Position numbers and translations under genes: made by a program. Shown piece after piece: positions 11,210 through 22,890 of a stretch of 64,000 bases of DNA (position 1 is its first letter; the number at the start of each line of letters is the position of its first letter). This stretch comes from Morella rubra (taxonomy: Eukaryota; Streptophyta; Magnoliopsida; Fagales; Myricaceae), in NCBI GenBank assembly GCA_003952965.2, contig CM025856.1:4928517-4992516 (forward strand), given 5' to 3'. The notes under the pieces were generated by a model. It was given only the letters and a program-made list of their open reading frames with translations, ran no database searches and was not told the DNA's origin.

Positions 11210-12439
11210 ATGTCAGGAGTTAAGCGCGTGCGTGCACAACAAGGGGGACGGATCATCGTCCCAAGAGCAGGAAGTCGCTGATCCAATGATGACCTTGGAG
11301 AGGCGAATGGAGTACTTGAGGGGGCGGCCGGTGGCCAAAGAGCGTCCAGTGACGCTCTCTGATTTTGACCAGCTATTGTACGAGGAGCACTCCCTCTACC
11401 AGCTCTTCGAGTACCAAGGATTTCTTCATCAGCTCTCGTGGACTGAGGGGTTTTGTGTGGACACATTGTGCAAGATTTCTTCTGTGCACTCGTCTCGGTA
11501 GATAGAGCACCTGAGGTGCAGCTAGAGGTGCGAGGCGTGCAGTTCTTATTCTCGACAGACGTCATTGTAATTTCTTACACTGCCCTCGGCCCTCGGCCCC
11601 TACTCCCGGCGGTACCCTTGACGGATGAGCAGAGGACATCAGAGCAGGACCTGTGGACGCTGATGACTGGGAAGACCTCTGCAGTGGTGGCAGCATAATC
11701 AAGCAGAGTGAGTTCAATACGTTTTGGCGGATTTTGCACCTTATCTGGACGCCGAACGTCGATGGCAGAACTCATTCCACCGAGTGCCCGTTCAGTAGAG
11801 CTCAGTGTATGCTCTTACTGGACTAGCAAACGTGGATAGATTTCCTGCTCTACATGTTCGAGCTGATCATGGATGAGCTTGGGGAATTAAGGATAACAGC
11901 CTCCCGTACGGCGTGTTTCTGACGCAGTTCCTCATCCAGCGGGTGTCGTGATTGGTGAGGGGGAGACTCATAAGGAGGTGAAGAGTGCGCTGAACAAGTT
12001 CACCTTGTCTAGGAGCAAGGGGCAAGAGGGGGCTCTGACTCGACGGTTCGCTCGTAGAGCAGAGGAGGCTGGACGAGCATCACCCGACACCAGACGACCA
12101 GATCAGAGGCACCTATTGAGATGGGAGTGCCTGCAGTGCCTCCTCCCTGGGTGGCCCAGCAATTTGCGGATCTTGATAGCCGTGTGGGCGCGATTGTGAA
12201 GACTGCTCTACAGCCTCTTCAGGAGCAGGTGGATAAATTGAGTAAGGAGTGCAGGAGCTCGGGGATGATCAAGAGAAGCTCGGACCGCTTTTGAAGGGGA
12301 GTGCACAGTTGCGTACCTGCGCAACAAGGCGGTCGTGGCTCATATGAAGGAGGTCAACGAACAGCTGGAAGAAATCAAGAAGACTCTAGATGATTTCAAG
12401 ACAGAGGCAAATTCACAGAAGATTCAGGAGATATTCTAA
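11210..12439 (+). pseudogene. Extra ORF inside the CACTA element, plant transposon-protein-like
   Basis: The region opens after a splice-acceptor-like tttttgcag at an ATG (MSGVKRVRAQQ). It encodes, in several frames, a protein with a block reading FCALVSVDRAPEVQLEVRGV, then LTDEQRTSEQDLWTLMTGK, and a helical charged end (EVNEQLEEIKKTLDDFK) that should form a coiled coil. The 'V-R-G-V-x-F' block followed by a long helical region resembles the domain catalogued as 'putative plant transposon protein' (PF20167), from memory. GC content here is clearly higher than in the surrounding DNA, so it may have a separate origin. It is broken in several places. Its role in CACTA movement is unknown. Confidence 0.5.
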
Positions 12440-14903
12440 TGACATGGCGACTTTCCGTGATGCTGTTCGGCCTTAATGTTTTTATGATATTTTTACTATG
12501 TATTTAGGACATACAGTTGGATTTATATTTTTATTTATTTGTTTCAGACATATGTGTTTATTTAGATTTGGGTTTTTATTTACGTATTTGGGATATTTAT
12601 GTTTATTTGTGGATATGTAGTGACTTTGATTACAGTTATGTGTTTTTAATTTGTATTTTTTTTTCCACACTTAGATACGTTAATTGACCAAAATACATTT
12701 TGATTGGCAAAATTAACAAAAATTGCAAAGTTAAACAAGTAAATAAAATATGATCTAAATAAAATTTAAGTACATACAAATAATATAAGATTTTAAATAA
12801 AACTTGAATTTTTTAAAGTTTAAGATCACTGATCGATCGGTGTTTTAGGTGATCGATCGTTTAAGTACGGTGTCATTTAGATATTTCTAACCGACCGATC
12901 GTTAAAATGGACCGATCGATCGTCATATTGAAATGATCGATCGTCAAGGACGCCGTCGTTTTGGCTTTTGCGTATCGATCGATCGTTCATGGCACATTGA
13001 TCGATCGTAAGTACGCGTCGTCATTTTCATTAGACGAAGCGATCGATCGTTAACATAAAGCGGTCGATCGTCCAAATTTGCGTTTTAAACTTAGAGAGCG
13101 ATCGATCGGTTAGATTTGCTAATCGATCGTATCTAAATTTAGTGATTAAACATTTGTGATTGAATAATGTGTGCTTAAATAATTAAAAGACAAAATATAT
13201 ATTAACAAAGTATGTTAGGATATATTTAGATTACATAAAAACATATCAAATATACTTTATTAATATTTAGGAAAGCATGTACAAGTTGTACATGTTAAAT
13301 CAAATAAACATTTTGTAAGAGTTAGTATGAGCAATGTACTAAGATGTCATAAACTAGTGATATAAAACTTATTTAACACATAATTATAAGTTATTAGTTT
13401 AAAATAGGTATTAAAATGACATTTAAGTAAAATAATTTTAATAATTAAGTCATTTGTCTGGTTAAAAGTTATTTTTTTTAATAATTAGATTTACGATCGA
13501 TCGGTATGTAACCGATCGATCGGTTAAGGACGGTGTCATTTAATGTTTTAAGACGATCGATCGTATATTACTGACGATCGATCGCTATCGTCCGTCATCA
13601 TTTTGAATTCGTTAAATGATCGATCGCATAATTGTGGTGATCGATCGGTTCAAAAATTTCGCTGGAATTTTAAAGCTGACAAGGCGATCGATCGTTTTGT
13701 GGCCGATCGATCGGTGTTTATCGTGCTTGAAATGCCAAAATGCTCTAACGAGTGGGTGAAGTGCAAAACACACCCACAGCAACGAAAAGAGCAAGGCTTG
13801 CGGCAAGGAGCTATTTCCCTCTTATATTTAGCCTAAATACCGTCCTTTTAGTTGAGAGAGTGTTTAAAACAGATTAAGAGAAAGCCCAAGCTCAAATTCA
13901 TTGGTTTTTTAACCGAGTGAATATTGAAATTTTAGGCGAAATTTGTGATTTTGGTAGAGATTTAGTTCGTTTTGGTGTTGATTTCGTGCAAGAGGTAATA
14001 TACTCTACTTACATTACGATTTATGAACGATTTGGTTGGTTATTTGATGATTATTTTGATTTGGGTATTTGTGGGTATTGTGGATATGATTTGTGATGAT
14101 TAGAGCTTATTAGGATGTTTTTAATATGTACATTAGAATGAGTATTGAATGAGGATAATTTGGGAGTACTTTAGGCGTGAATTTGAGTGTGTGGGGAGGG
14201 TTTGCATGGTTTTATCGATTTGGGTAATTGACGATCGATCGCCATAAGTGACAATCAATCGTCTGTTTGATGGTATATAACCGATCGATCGTTATGTTTT
14301 AAACGATCGATCGTCTTCGAGATGGTTGTCTGACGATCGATCGTCATATTGTTGACGATCGGTCGTCTATTAATACCGATTGATCGCATGTTTATCGATT
14401 GATCAGTGTTTCACGCAGGTTGCAAATTATTAATGATGTGTAGCATTTATATTTATTTACATGTTTGATTATTGAAGTGCTTGAGTTCTGGAATAAATTA
14501 TGTAGTTTGAGAAGCATGGAGGATGAATATTAGAGTGTTTTTGACTTGTTCTATTTAAGTTATATTTTTGGGATATAACGTGTGTACCTGTAGACCTGTT
14601 CAAGGGTTAGGATGCGATTAATATGTGTATACTACCATTGGTGTACTTGACGTCACAACTATCGGTGTATGACGTCATACAACTATCGTTGATGACGTTA
14701 CCCCCAACGCTAGTGCGTGTACTTGGGACTGGGGGGAGATGCTGTGAATTTTTTCTATGGATGGACGCAAGTCGAACTGACGTTCACTCCGAATGCACAA
14801 TCTTGAATGGGATAGGACCTATCAGCTGGGCATAAATGTCACGTTCCAATGATTGGGTGTTTATGAGTTACTTAATGTCGTGTATTGTTTTAGATTGGTG
14901 GCG
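12440..14903. other. CACTA interior with motif arrays and a probable promoter
   Basis: No protein is recognised. Motif clusters of the cgatcgatcg type lie at 12828-13130 (about 11), 13495-13715 (about 8) and 14230-14405 (about 8). A TATA-like ttatattta at about 13823-13831 lies just after the second cluster. It is followed by a purine-rich leader and could start the transposase transcript, leaving a long 5' intron before 14904. At 14640-14700 a short unit containing tgacgtca/tgatgacgt repeats about three times. Confidence 0.55.
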
Positions 14904-17225
14904 ATGGATAAGAGTTGGGTTTACGAGAAAAATCATTTGGTGAAAAGTATGAGGGGGTGGGTTTGTCTATGGCTGCTTGTTGTGTAGACTCTCGGGGTCA
15001 GATATAGAAATGTAGAAATGTCAGCCACACAATGTGAAGGCATTAGTCAGCTATTGACATAATTGAGGGCTCCGACTTCATAAGAATAAACAAAGTCGCT
15101 CCAAATCAGTGAAGCTTGCCACATATTGATGAGGATTTAGAGAGAGATAGCTCTATGGTGGAGGAAATGTTAACCGATATTCTAGAAGGTGGGGCGGCAG
15201 GGGTTGAAATGGAGAACCCTATATTAGGGAAACCCCCACTTGGGACCGAAGGCTTCAACACATTTGATAAGTTATGGGAAGAGGTGGAACATGAATTGTA
15301 TCCTGGATGTACCAAGTTTAGTAAGTTGTCATTTACGGTCGGTGTTGCATGTGAAGTCAGAAAATAAGCTGTCGATTAAGGCATTTGATATGTGTTACAG
15401 TTAATGAAGGAGGAGTTGCCCGAGGGAGAGACTTTACCAAAATCGTATTACGAGGCGAAACAATTGCAAAAGGATCTTGGGTTTAGTTATGATAAGATCC
15501 ATGCATGTCAGAATGATTGTGTGTTGTTTTGGAAGGAAAACAGTGAGTTAGAAAGATGTCCGGTATGTGGGGTGTCTTGGTGGAAATTGGAAGATGACTT
15601 GCGCAATCGAATTCCCAGGAAAGTGTTGCATCACTTCCCTTTGATCCCTAGACTTAAACGTTTGTTTACCACAAAAAATGTAGCTCATGACATGAGATGG
15701 CATAAGGAGAAACGGGTCGACGATGGGAGAGTATGAGGCATCTTGCAGATTCATTGGTTTGGAAGAATTTTGATAAGGATCATAGTTGGTTTGCTCAAGA
15801 TGCCCGCAACGTCCGCCTTGGTCTTACTTCGGAAACATGAGCAATGCGTACAATATTTGGCCAGTCGTTGTGTTTCCATATAATTTACCCCCATGGAGGT
15901 GTATAAAGGTCCCATTTTCACTGATGACTCTTTTGATCTTGGTCGCAAGTCACCGGGAAATGATATAGATGTATATCTTCGACCCTTAGTGGACGAGTTA
16001 AAACAACTATGGAAGATGGAGTTGAGACACATGACGCTTCAGATGGGACGACATTTAAGATGCATGCAGCTTTGATGTGGACAATAAATGATTTCCCAGC
16101 ATATGCCAATTTATCAGAATGGAGTACTAAAGGGAAGTTGGCATGTCCAACGTGTAATTTAGATACTGACTATAAGTGGTTGAAGCACGGGAGAAGAATG
16201 TGTTATATGAGTCATAGGAGATACTTGACGCCGGGGCATGCATGGAGATATGATGTGGATACGTTCGATGGAAAAGAAGAACATGGACTTCTGCCTGGGA
16301 GTTAACTGGTGAGGACATATTGGAACAATTGACGCATGTCGGGGAGACTGTCTTTGGTAAAGCGTTTGGGAAGAATAGGGGGAAGAAAAAACAATTGTCG
16401 GAACAAAAGATTATGTTCTCAGAATCCATGTACATCAGTCGATGAATTGTATTCATTGGCACATGGGCCTAATACATGAGTGATGCGTTATTCTACATGT
16501 GTTGTGAACGGATGTAGATATCATACAGTACAACGGAAAGAACGACGGAGGACCCAGAACAATGGTATTATTGTATCGGGATCATATGAGGGAAATCCAA
16601 TAGAATTTTATAGGAGACTTATAGACATTTATGCCATGCAATACTTATGGGGAAATATAGTATATTTGTTTAAGTGTGATTGGTGGGACATCGAAGATCA
16701 CCGTGGAATTCGTATAGACGAAAACTTTAAGAGCATAAACACTTCCCGACTGTGGTACTCAGAAGATCCATTTGTTTTGGCAAATCAAGCAAGTCAAGTA
16801 TTTTATCTAGTTGATAATCTGCATGGACCTACGTGGCGAGTCGTGCAGAAGTTGTCGTGTAGAAATGCATATGACATTCTCGGCCTGAATTCGGATAGTG
16901 AAGTTGATGTAAACGTTGAATCGGGAGCAGCCATCGTGAATGAAGCGTATCAGAAGGATGATGCCATTGACTTGTTTATAGACTTCTGACAGTTTAACCT
17001 TAATCTTACGGAGGGATGACGTTACGCCAAACGTTATCCAAGCTTCTGATGCAATTGATCGGAGGAAAAGACGTGTAGATAGTAATGATGTTTCAGAGGG
17101 GGATGAAGCGAAAATTGAAGAAAATAGCGAAGAAAGTGGGGACGAAGATTCGTTCGAAAGTGATAGCGACTCTACAGAGGATGAATTTTCAGGCAATAAC
17201 GTGCAAGAATCGGATTCTGATTAAT
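14904..17225 (+). pseudogene. TNP2-type CACTA transposase, decayed and partly deleted
   Basis: The start MDKSWVYEKN, preceded by a tttag acceptor, is the usual opening of the transposase-associated domain. The Transposase_21 core follows. It includes CQNDCVLFWKENSELERCP (about 15505-15560), a C-P-V-C-G zinc pair, RHLADSLVWKNFD (15732-15770) and TINDFPAYANLSEWSTKGK (16082-16138). The C-terminal DUF4216 region is at about 16670-16870 (WWDIEDHRGIRIDE, LVDNLHGPTWRVV). The tail at 17010-17222 is very acidic. Between about 16440 and 16480 the protein jumps from the core towards DUF4216, and most of the DUF4218 region is missing. Frameshifts near 14940, 15365, 15730 and 15830, plus later stops, break it. 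In active elements TNP2 cuts the ends; this copy should not make a working enzyme. Confidence 0.88.
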
Positions 17226-17345
17226 AATATCTTCCAAGTATATATTTTTTGTAATGTTGATGTTTGCTGAACTGTTTTTACTATTATTGTCTCTTTTACC
17301 ACATCTTTATCGTTTCTTTTGTTATGTCACAGCTTGTACGGTGAA

Positions 17346-18960
17346 ATGAAGCGTGGACGAGAATTTCCTTCAGTTACTTCTGGACAGTTGCATAGCGCAG
17401 TTACTCCGCTAGTATGAGTCCGATCCCGAGTCCTACTCCGAGCACTCCTTCTCGAGAGCGAATGAAGCCATGAGTCAAGGCACGCCAGCTTGTCCTAGTA
17501 GTTGTGCATGTAAGAAATTATTCTAAGTTATATTTCAATTTTTTTAAGTTAAATGATCAACTCTTTGTTAATTTTAATTTATGTAGCGACATCTACTTCT
17601 AAGCGCGGGCGAGGTAGGACATGTGGGGTCGGTTTGGAGAAGAGTCTTGGGTCTAGTTCCGGGTCAGGGAAACTATCGGTGCATATCCCGAAGGGAAAGT
17701 GTGGAGGAGTGTCTTCCACTGCTGCCACCTTATCGACGAAGATTGGAATGTTGGTCCGAGGGCTGATTCCAATCTCCGTTAACAAGTGGGCTGATGTTCC
17801 TGCAGAAGTGAAGGAGTACATTATGGATCGGGTGTTGGTATGATTAAACTCGTAAAAATAGAATTTTTGGTTAAACATTTCGTTTATCAAGACAAATATT
17901 GTATGTTTTGGTACTTATGAGGACCACTTCGACCTTGACTACACCGTCAGGAGGACGTGAGGACGGTGGTCGAGACATGATGACGGCACGTCGAATGCAC
18001 CGTAACCGGATGCATGCGTATTTCAAAAAGTTCCCGAGTAAAGAGGCGGCATTGCTGAAGCTGATACCACAGAAGAATACGGGAAGGAGTTGTGCGATAC
18101 TCATAGCGAAAATTATTACGTGATTACAAAAACCCGTACGTGATTACATAAATATTACATTAAATATTTAATTACTTAAAATATCACATAAACAAAGCGA
18201 GCAAAATAAGAAGAATAGATCAAAGTTGACTGTGAACCACGCTGCTGATTCGCGCTCGTTCCAATGCACTCGAGCTAGTATGGTAAGTTAAATACTAAAT
18301 TTTAGACTTTATTGATATTGTTTGTCAATAACTTTATGCTATTTTCATGTAGAAAAATCAAGAAAGCGGCAAATCAATCCTGCAGAGCTGTATAAAAGAA
18401 TTATACAAACAAAGATGGCGTTTGGAAGGAGCAGAGAAATTTATGTAAGTCGCTTTCATTTTAATCTACTTTATGTAATTTATGTATAGTGCTACTATAA
18501 ATGGTAATTGAATTTTGTACAGAAATATGGGGCACTTCCATTTGTTCAGGAGATGGAAGGGTGATTTAAAGGGAAGAGTTACCGAAATTGAAGTATATTC
18601 CGAGATATTGGGCAAGAAGTTATGTTCGGGGATTAGGACGCGCGGTTAAGCCTCCGCCTTCATCAACTTTAACTACACAGTCTTCTGATCTACAACACCA
18701 GCTAGCGAAGGCAAGGATGAGATAAAAGCGATGAGAGCTGCTAGAGAAAAAGACTTGCAAGAATTTGCGAAGAAGCAAGCTGAGATGGAGGCCACGCTAA
18801 GGGACCACCGTGAGGAGCAACATGTGCAGGAGTGCATTCATTGGACAGAGAGAGTTGAAAATAAGAGTGCAAAAGTTGTCCTCTGTAATTACGGGCAGAA
18901 ATGAAGGAACTCCTCTGTAATGGAGAAGAAAATGAGCGACATGTCAAAGTGACTATTCAG
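17346..18960 (+). pseudogene. Transposase_24-type (Ptta/En/Spm) second CACTA gene, decayed
   Basis: It opens MKRGREFPSVTSGQ just downstream of the transposase. The conserved part is at 17580-18110. It has a basic, glycine-rich lead, then STKIGMLVRGLIPISVNKWA and VPAEVKEYIMDRVL, a D-Y-T-V step, and HRNRMHAYFKKFPSKEAAL. This order matches the plant Transposase_24 / Ptta family. A charged helical end is encoded at about 18690-18900 (AREKDLQEFAKKQAEMEATL). Likely introns interrupt it near 17515-17586, 17840-17900, 18280-18352 and 18445-18522. Extra frame changes also occur, so it is probably dead. The product is thought to bind subterminal repeats, as TNPA does in En/Spm; that role is inferred. 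Confidence 0.7.
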
Positions 18961-19164
18961 CCAGTTTGGGGGTTCAAAAAGGTAGATGCATGTATATTGT
19001 AATAACTTTTTGATTATGTATTATTACGATGTTATTTTCGATTTAATTACGGATCACTATTTGTTATTATTGATGTTTATTAATGTGAGTATTGTATTGT
19101 TATTATAATAGTACGTGTTATATAATATTTTCTATTATTGTTATTATTTTTTAAACCAATTCTG

Positions 19165-19540
19165 TTACTACCGTTTGATCGGCATATTTAGCAATCGATC
19201 GGTTGTTGTTCAACCGATCGATCGTGCAATACCACTGTTCGATCGCTAATATTAAAATGACAAAATTACTGATTGATCAGTAACTTAAACGATTGATTGT
19301 CTATGTGCAAGCGATCTGTCGGTACTATAAGCGACCGATCGGTGGAGAAATAGACGATCGATCGTCAAATATCACCGATCGATCAGTTACTAAATCAACG
19401 TTTCATTGCTGAATTAAACGACCGATCGGTCATGGCATAACGATCGATCGTGATACTTAAGTGATCGATCATATCAAAACGATCGATCATCTATTTCTTA
19501 CCGTGCGATCGAAAAATTTCCGATCGATCGATTAATAATC
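19165..19540. repeat. Palindromic motif array, right side of the CACTA element
   Basis: About 16 copies or near copies of the cgatcgatcg-type motif lie here in about 375 bp. This mirrors the left side but at lower perfection: variants such as cgattgattg and cgatctgtcg are commoner. The gtgacgaaa units and the CACTA terminus follow directly. Confidence 0.85.
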
Positions 19541-19653
19541 ATTTTCCGTGACGAAATTCGTGTTTCGTCACGAAATACATTTCGTGACGCTCTTTCGCTG
19601 ACGGAGCTCGTGACAAAAATTTTTTGTCACTAAAAGTCAATTTTTTTGTAGTG

Positions 19654-20537
19654 CAGCATCATAACATGAATTTCAGCTTATTCATATTCTTGCATCATTA
19701 ATTGTAAAATCTTTCTAACTTTAAATTTGTAGTTTAATGACTTACTTGCCTAGCTAGTGGAGGTGGGGTTGAGGAGAGGATATTAACATGAGAAATTTGA
19801 TCGCTAAACTCCGTATAGCTTCAATTCAATTAGAGCTTACAAAAAGCAAAAAAGCTTGTAGATCATCTAAAACGGAATAATTAATAAAATTGATCAAGAG
19901 AAGAGACTGAGCAAAAAAAAAAAAAAAAAAAAAATGAGAGAGAGAGAGAGAGAGAGAAGAGAGACTACTAATAAATTTGCTATATGGCATGATTTCGCGA
20001 GAGATGAAGATGTTATTACCAAGGGTACGTGTCAAGAGTTGTCGACGTATTCCACAATTGACTTCATAGAAGAAGGAACATACAAATATTAGATTAAGGG
20101 CATGTTCGTTTGCAAAAGTATTCTAGAATACAATAGGATTCAACAAAATTTACAAAACGAATATCCAAAATATCAAAAATTCCTACACAAACACCAATAT
20201 TTTTTACACAATTTCCATTAACTTTTCACACAAGTTCCAATAACTTTCAAAAAAAAAAATTATAACAAAATTTCTCTCTCCATACTTTTTGACCTAACTC
20301 CAATACTTTTTTATTAAACAATTACATCAAATCATCTCTCTCTACATCTTTTTATAAACTCCAACAAAAATTAAACATTTTAAAACTTTTAACTAATTTT
20401 TACACAAAAACCTATAAAACTAATATATATAAATATTCACAATTATATGAAAATCTTAAAAATCTTACAAATTTTACAAACCCAACGTCCCCTAAGAAAG
20501 TCACGAGAAATAAATATTATTGAATCGAGGTCCAAAA
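19654..20537. other. Spacer between the CACTA element and PHT1, with a MITE-like piece
   Basis: It begins with cag, the right target duplication of the CACTA element. A poly-A run followed by (GA)n lies at 19914-19957. From about 20098 to 20496 there is an AT-rich piece with imperfect inverted ends (gggcatgttcgtttg and caaacccaacgtcccc), typical of small hAT-like MITEs. No clean 8-bp duplication was found, so that call is weak. The 3' end of PHT1 transcripts must fall in this spacer. Confidence 0.45.
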
Positions 20538-22138
20538 TCAGGCCCTCGCAAAAAGCGAGCGCTCGCTTAACTCAATTGTACTTGCATGTCTGTCTTCACC
20601 GTTTTCCTCGCCCTGCTCCCATTCCTCGAGCGATTTTCCCTTGGTTTCAGGCACAACGAAGGTAAAAGCCACACCAAAGGCGTTGATCACAGAGAGTATA
20701 AGCAAAGCCCGCTGCATATGTTTATCACTTGTGGGCCCACTATCATCACCTTCAGTGAGAGACAAGAACCCAAATGTACCAATCATAGCCCCAACCTTTC
20801 CGGAGGCGGCTGCTATTCCATGACAGGTAGACCTCAGCCTTGCAGAAAATATTTCTGCGGGCAAAATGAATGTGGTGGAATTGGGTCCGAAATTGGCGAA
20901 GAAAAAGGTCAAGGAGTACATCAAAAGGAACGAACTGTTGTTGGACGACTTCTTCCAGTGAGTGTAAGGGAAAGCTAGCGCAAACATGAAGACGGACATG
21001 AAGAAGAAACCCATCAATTGGATTAAAAATCGTCCTATATAATCAATAGTGACCACTGTAAACCAAAACCCTGGAATAACACCGCACAGTGCTATGAGTG
21101 TTTGTGCCCTTGCAACCTTGTAAACCTCTTCAGGGCCACTAGTAGTGTTTGCCGGTGGCAGCCAACCAATTGAGGTGAAAACATCCTTTTGGAAGAGGTT
21201 CTGAGAATAGTAGCCAATATCCAACAGAAGCCAGCAAATGGAGCATCCAAACAAGTGACGCCCGTGGCGTCTCAAAAATTTCATTGAGAAGAGGCCATAT
21301 TGTTGCCGAGTAACCCTCGCTACCACCTCTTGTTCCACTTCGAACTCGACCTGTAATACTTTAGACATGTCTAGCGCTGCTTGTCTTGCATTCTGTGCGA
21401 CCAGGGCGGTATAACGAGCGGTCTCAGGCATTTGCATCCGCCAATAATAGGTCATAGCGGCTGGGATGGCACCAAACATCAGGATTATGCGCCAAATGTA
21501 ATCAGATTTGGGCGGCAGAGAGTCTACTGCATTAAAGTAGTATGGGGGTGCGTTCCATCTGCTATTGAAAATGGCTGAAACAACTAGAGAGACAATTCCA
21601 CCAGCTAGAATTCCGAACCCTTGCATGGCGAAAACCGCCGCGATAAACGCCCCGCGAGTCTTTTTGTTTGCGTATTCAGACATTATCGTGGCCGAAAGAG
21701 GATAATCTCCACCAATGCCAAAGCCAAGCCAGAACCGGAAGAAACAAAGCGTGGTAATGATACCTTCTCGGGTTTCCCCAAAGGAGAGCCCTGAGGCAAG
21801 GGAGCAGACTACCATGAGAATAAGGGTTACACCGTAGACCTTCTTGCGCCCCAATTTGTCGCCAAGACAGCCGAAGAAGAGCTGGCCAGCAAAAGTACCA
21901 CAGAGCGCTACACCATAGACGAAGTAAGCTACATTGAGAGGCAGTTTGCCAGGCATTTGATCGCCTCGTTTGTGTAGTAAAGTCGGCCAAATAACTTGGT
22001 GACAATAGAGATGGAGAAGAGATCATAGGAATCAGTGAAGAATCCCATTCCCGATATAATAATTGCCTTGAAATGGTACACTTGGGTTTTTGCAGCATCG
22101 AGTGTATCAAGCACTGTCAAATGTTCTCGTCGACTCAT
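20538..22138 (-). CDS. PHT1: PHT1-family high-affinity phosphate transporter, one frameshift
   Basis: This plasma-membrane H+/phosphate symporter belongs to the major facilitator superfamily. The ATG at 22138 opens [19 protein letters not shown], the usual PHT1 start. The family signature [19 protein letters not shown] is at about residue 143. [11 protein letters not shown] marks the loop after TM2, and [10 protein letters not shown] ends the core. Total length is about 533 residues in 12 predicted membrane spans, normal for PHT1. After residue 61 (..YYTNEAIK) the frame shifts: three T at 21956-21958 would need to be four for the protein to run on into MPGKLPLNV. The rest is a clean 472-codon frame. 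This may be a sequencing or assembly error, or a young inactivation. A leader intron probably runs from 22715 to just before the ATG. The upstream region carries a P1BS element, so induction by phosphate starvation is expected. The exact paralogue is not assigned. Confidence 0.9.
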
Positions 22139-22409
22139 GGCTTCCAACTTTCAGTACTTTCCACATGCAATTCCAAAAATTTTCAGCAACACGAAGAAAT
22201 TGAGTCTCAAAATACATGAGAAGAAAGACGGGGAATATTGATGCATTTTGATAATTTGAAGACTAAATGTGATATATTCTTAGTTCAGACGTGTATACGT
22301 TGATCGACTTCATTCTGAGAGAAAAGTAATAACAGAAAATTTATGAAATTCGGAGTTTAAATGCATCTTAAATACTTATTACGTACACGTAGGGTTATTA
22401 AAAATACAA

Positions 22410-22890
22410 AATTAGAGGAAAATTGGAAAGGACAAAAAATGAATCCGGGAGATAACTAAAGTAGCAGCTGGGGTCCGATGTAGGCCGAACGTACAGATGT
22501 TTGTGGCTCTGAGCTTCAAATGTACGTAGGGTGCCTACCATGACTATGAACACAGGCCAGAGAACAACTTTTACAAAATGTAGTGTGGTATCTAATTCAA
22601 GCGGTCTTGAATATCAAATGAAATCGCTTGCCAGGTTTCATGCACCTGAGCTTAAAAGAAAGCTTTAACATTAAACTAGAGTCTAGAGAGAGGAGTGAGA
22701 GAGAGAGAGCCTGACCTGCTTTTTGAAGCGAATTGGAGGAGAGCAGAGGGAGATCCGGACGTATTATCGTGTTGCCCGGATTGAGGAGATGCAGTGGAGA
22801 GAGGCCGCTTATATAGCGCCGTTCCTGTGACCCAACGAGAAGCCAAATCAACACCAGCCTCAAAGGGCATATACCAGCTAATCCATATAT
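22410..22890 (-). promoter_or_regulatory. PHT1 promoter and leader exon (copy A)
   Basis: Read on the minus strand it holds a P1BS site (GNATATNC; gcatatac at 22867-22874), the binding site of the phosphate-starvation regulator PHR1. A TATA box (TATATAA, 22809-22815) and a leader exon follow, ending at 22716 in a GT splice donor (AAAAGCAG then GTCAGG). The order and spacing fit a plant promoter with a leader intron, as PHT1 genes often have. The whole segment has a second copy at 24070-25430. Confidence 0.75.
22867..22874. promoter_or_regulatory. P1BS element, copy A
   Basis: gcatatac fits GNATATNC on both strands and lies about 50 bp upstream of the TATA box. The same site sits at the equivalent place (25409-25416) in the duplicated copy, which supports it over chance. 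Confidence 0.7.

Larger units (their letters stand above)
9484..19653 (+). mobile_element. CACTA (En/Spm, CMC) DNA transposon, about 10.2 kb
   Basis: The left end is CACTACTAGAAAATTGAC. The right end, read inwards on the other strand, is CACTACAAAAAAATTGAC. The 3-bp sequence cag borders both ends (9481-9483, 19654-19656). CACTA termini with 3-bp duplications define the superfamily. Subterminal regions are packed with two kinds of short repeat: gtgacgaaa-type units at the extreme ends and a palindromic GATCGATC-type motif further in. Inside lie, in order, an extra ORF (11210-12439), a TNP2-type transposase region (14904-17225) and a Transposase_24-type region (17346-18960), all on the plus strand. 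All three are interrupted, so the copy is probably not self-sufficient. The intact ends could still be mobilised by a related active element. Confidence 0.93.

Noticed and set aside
20095-20496. MITE with gggcatgttcg ends next to PHT1 as a firm element
   Set aside because: Ends are only loosely inverted and no 8-bp duplication could be found, so it is mentioned only in the spacer entry.
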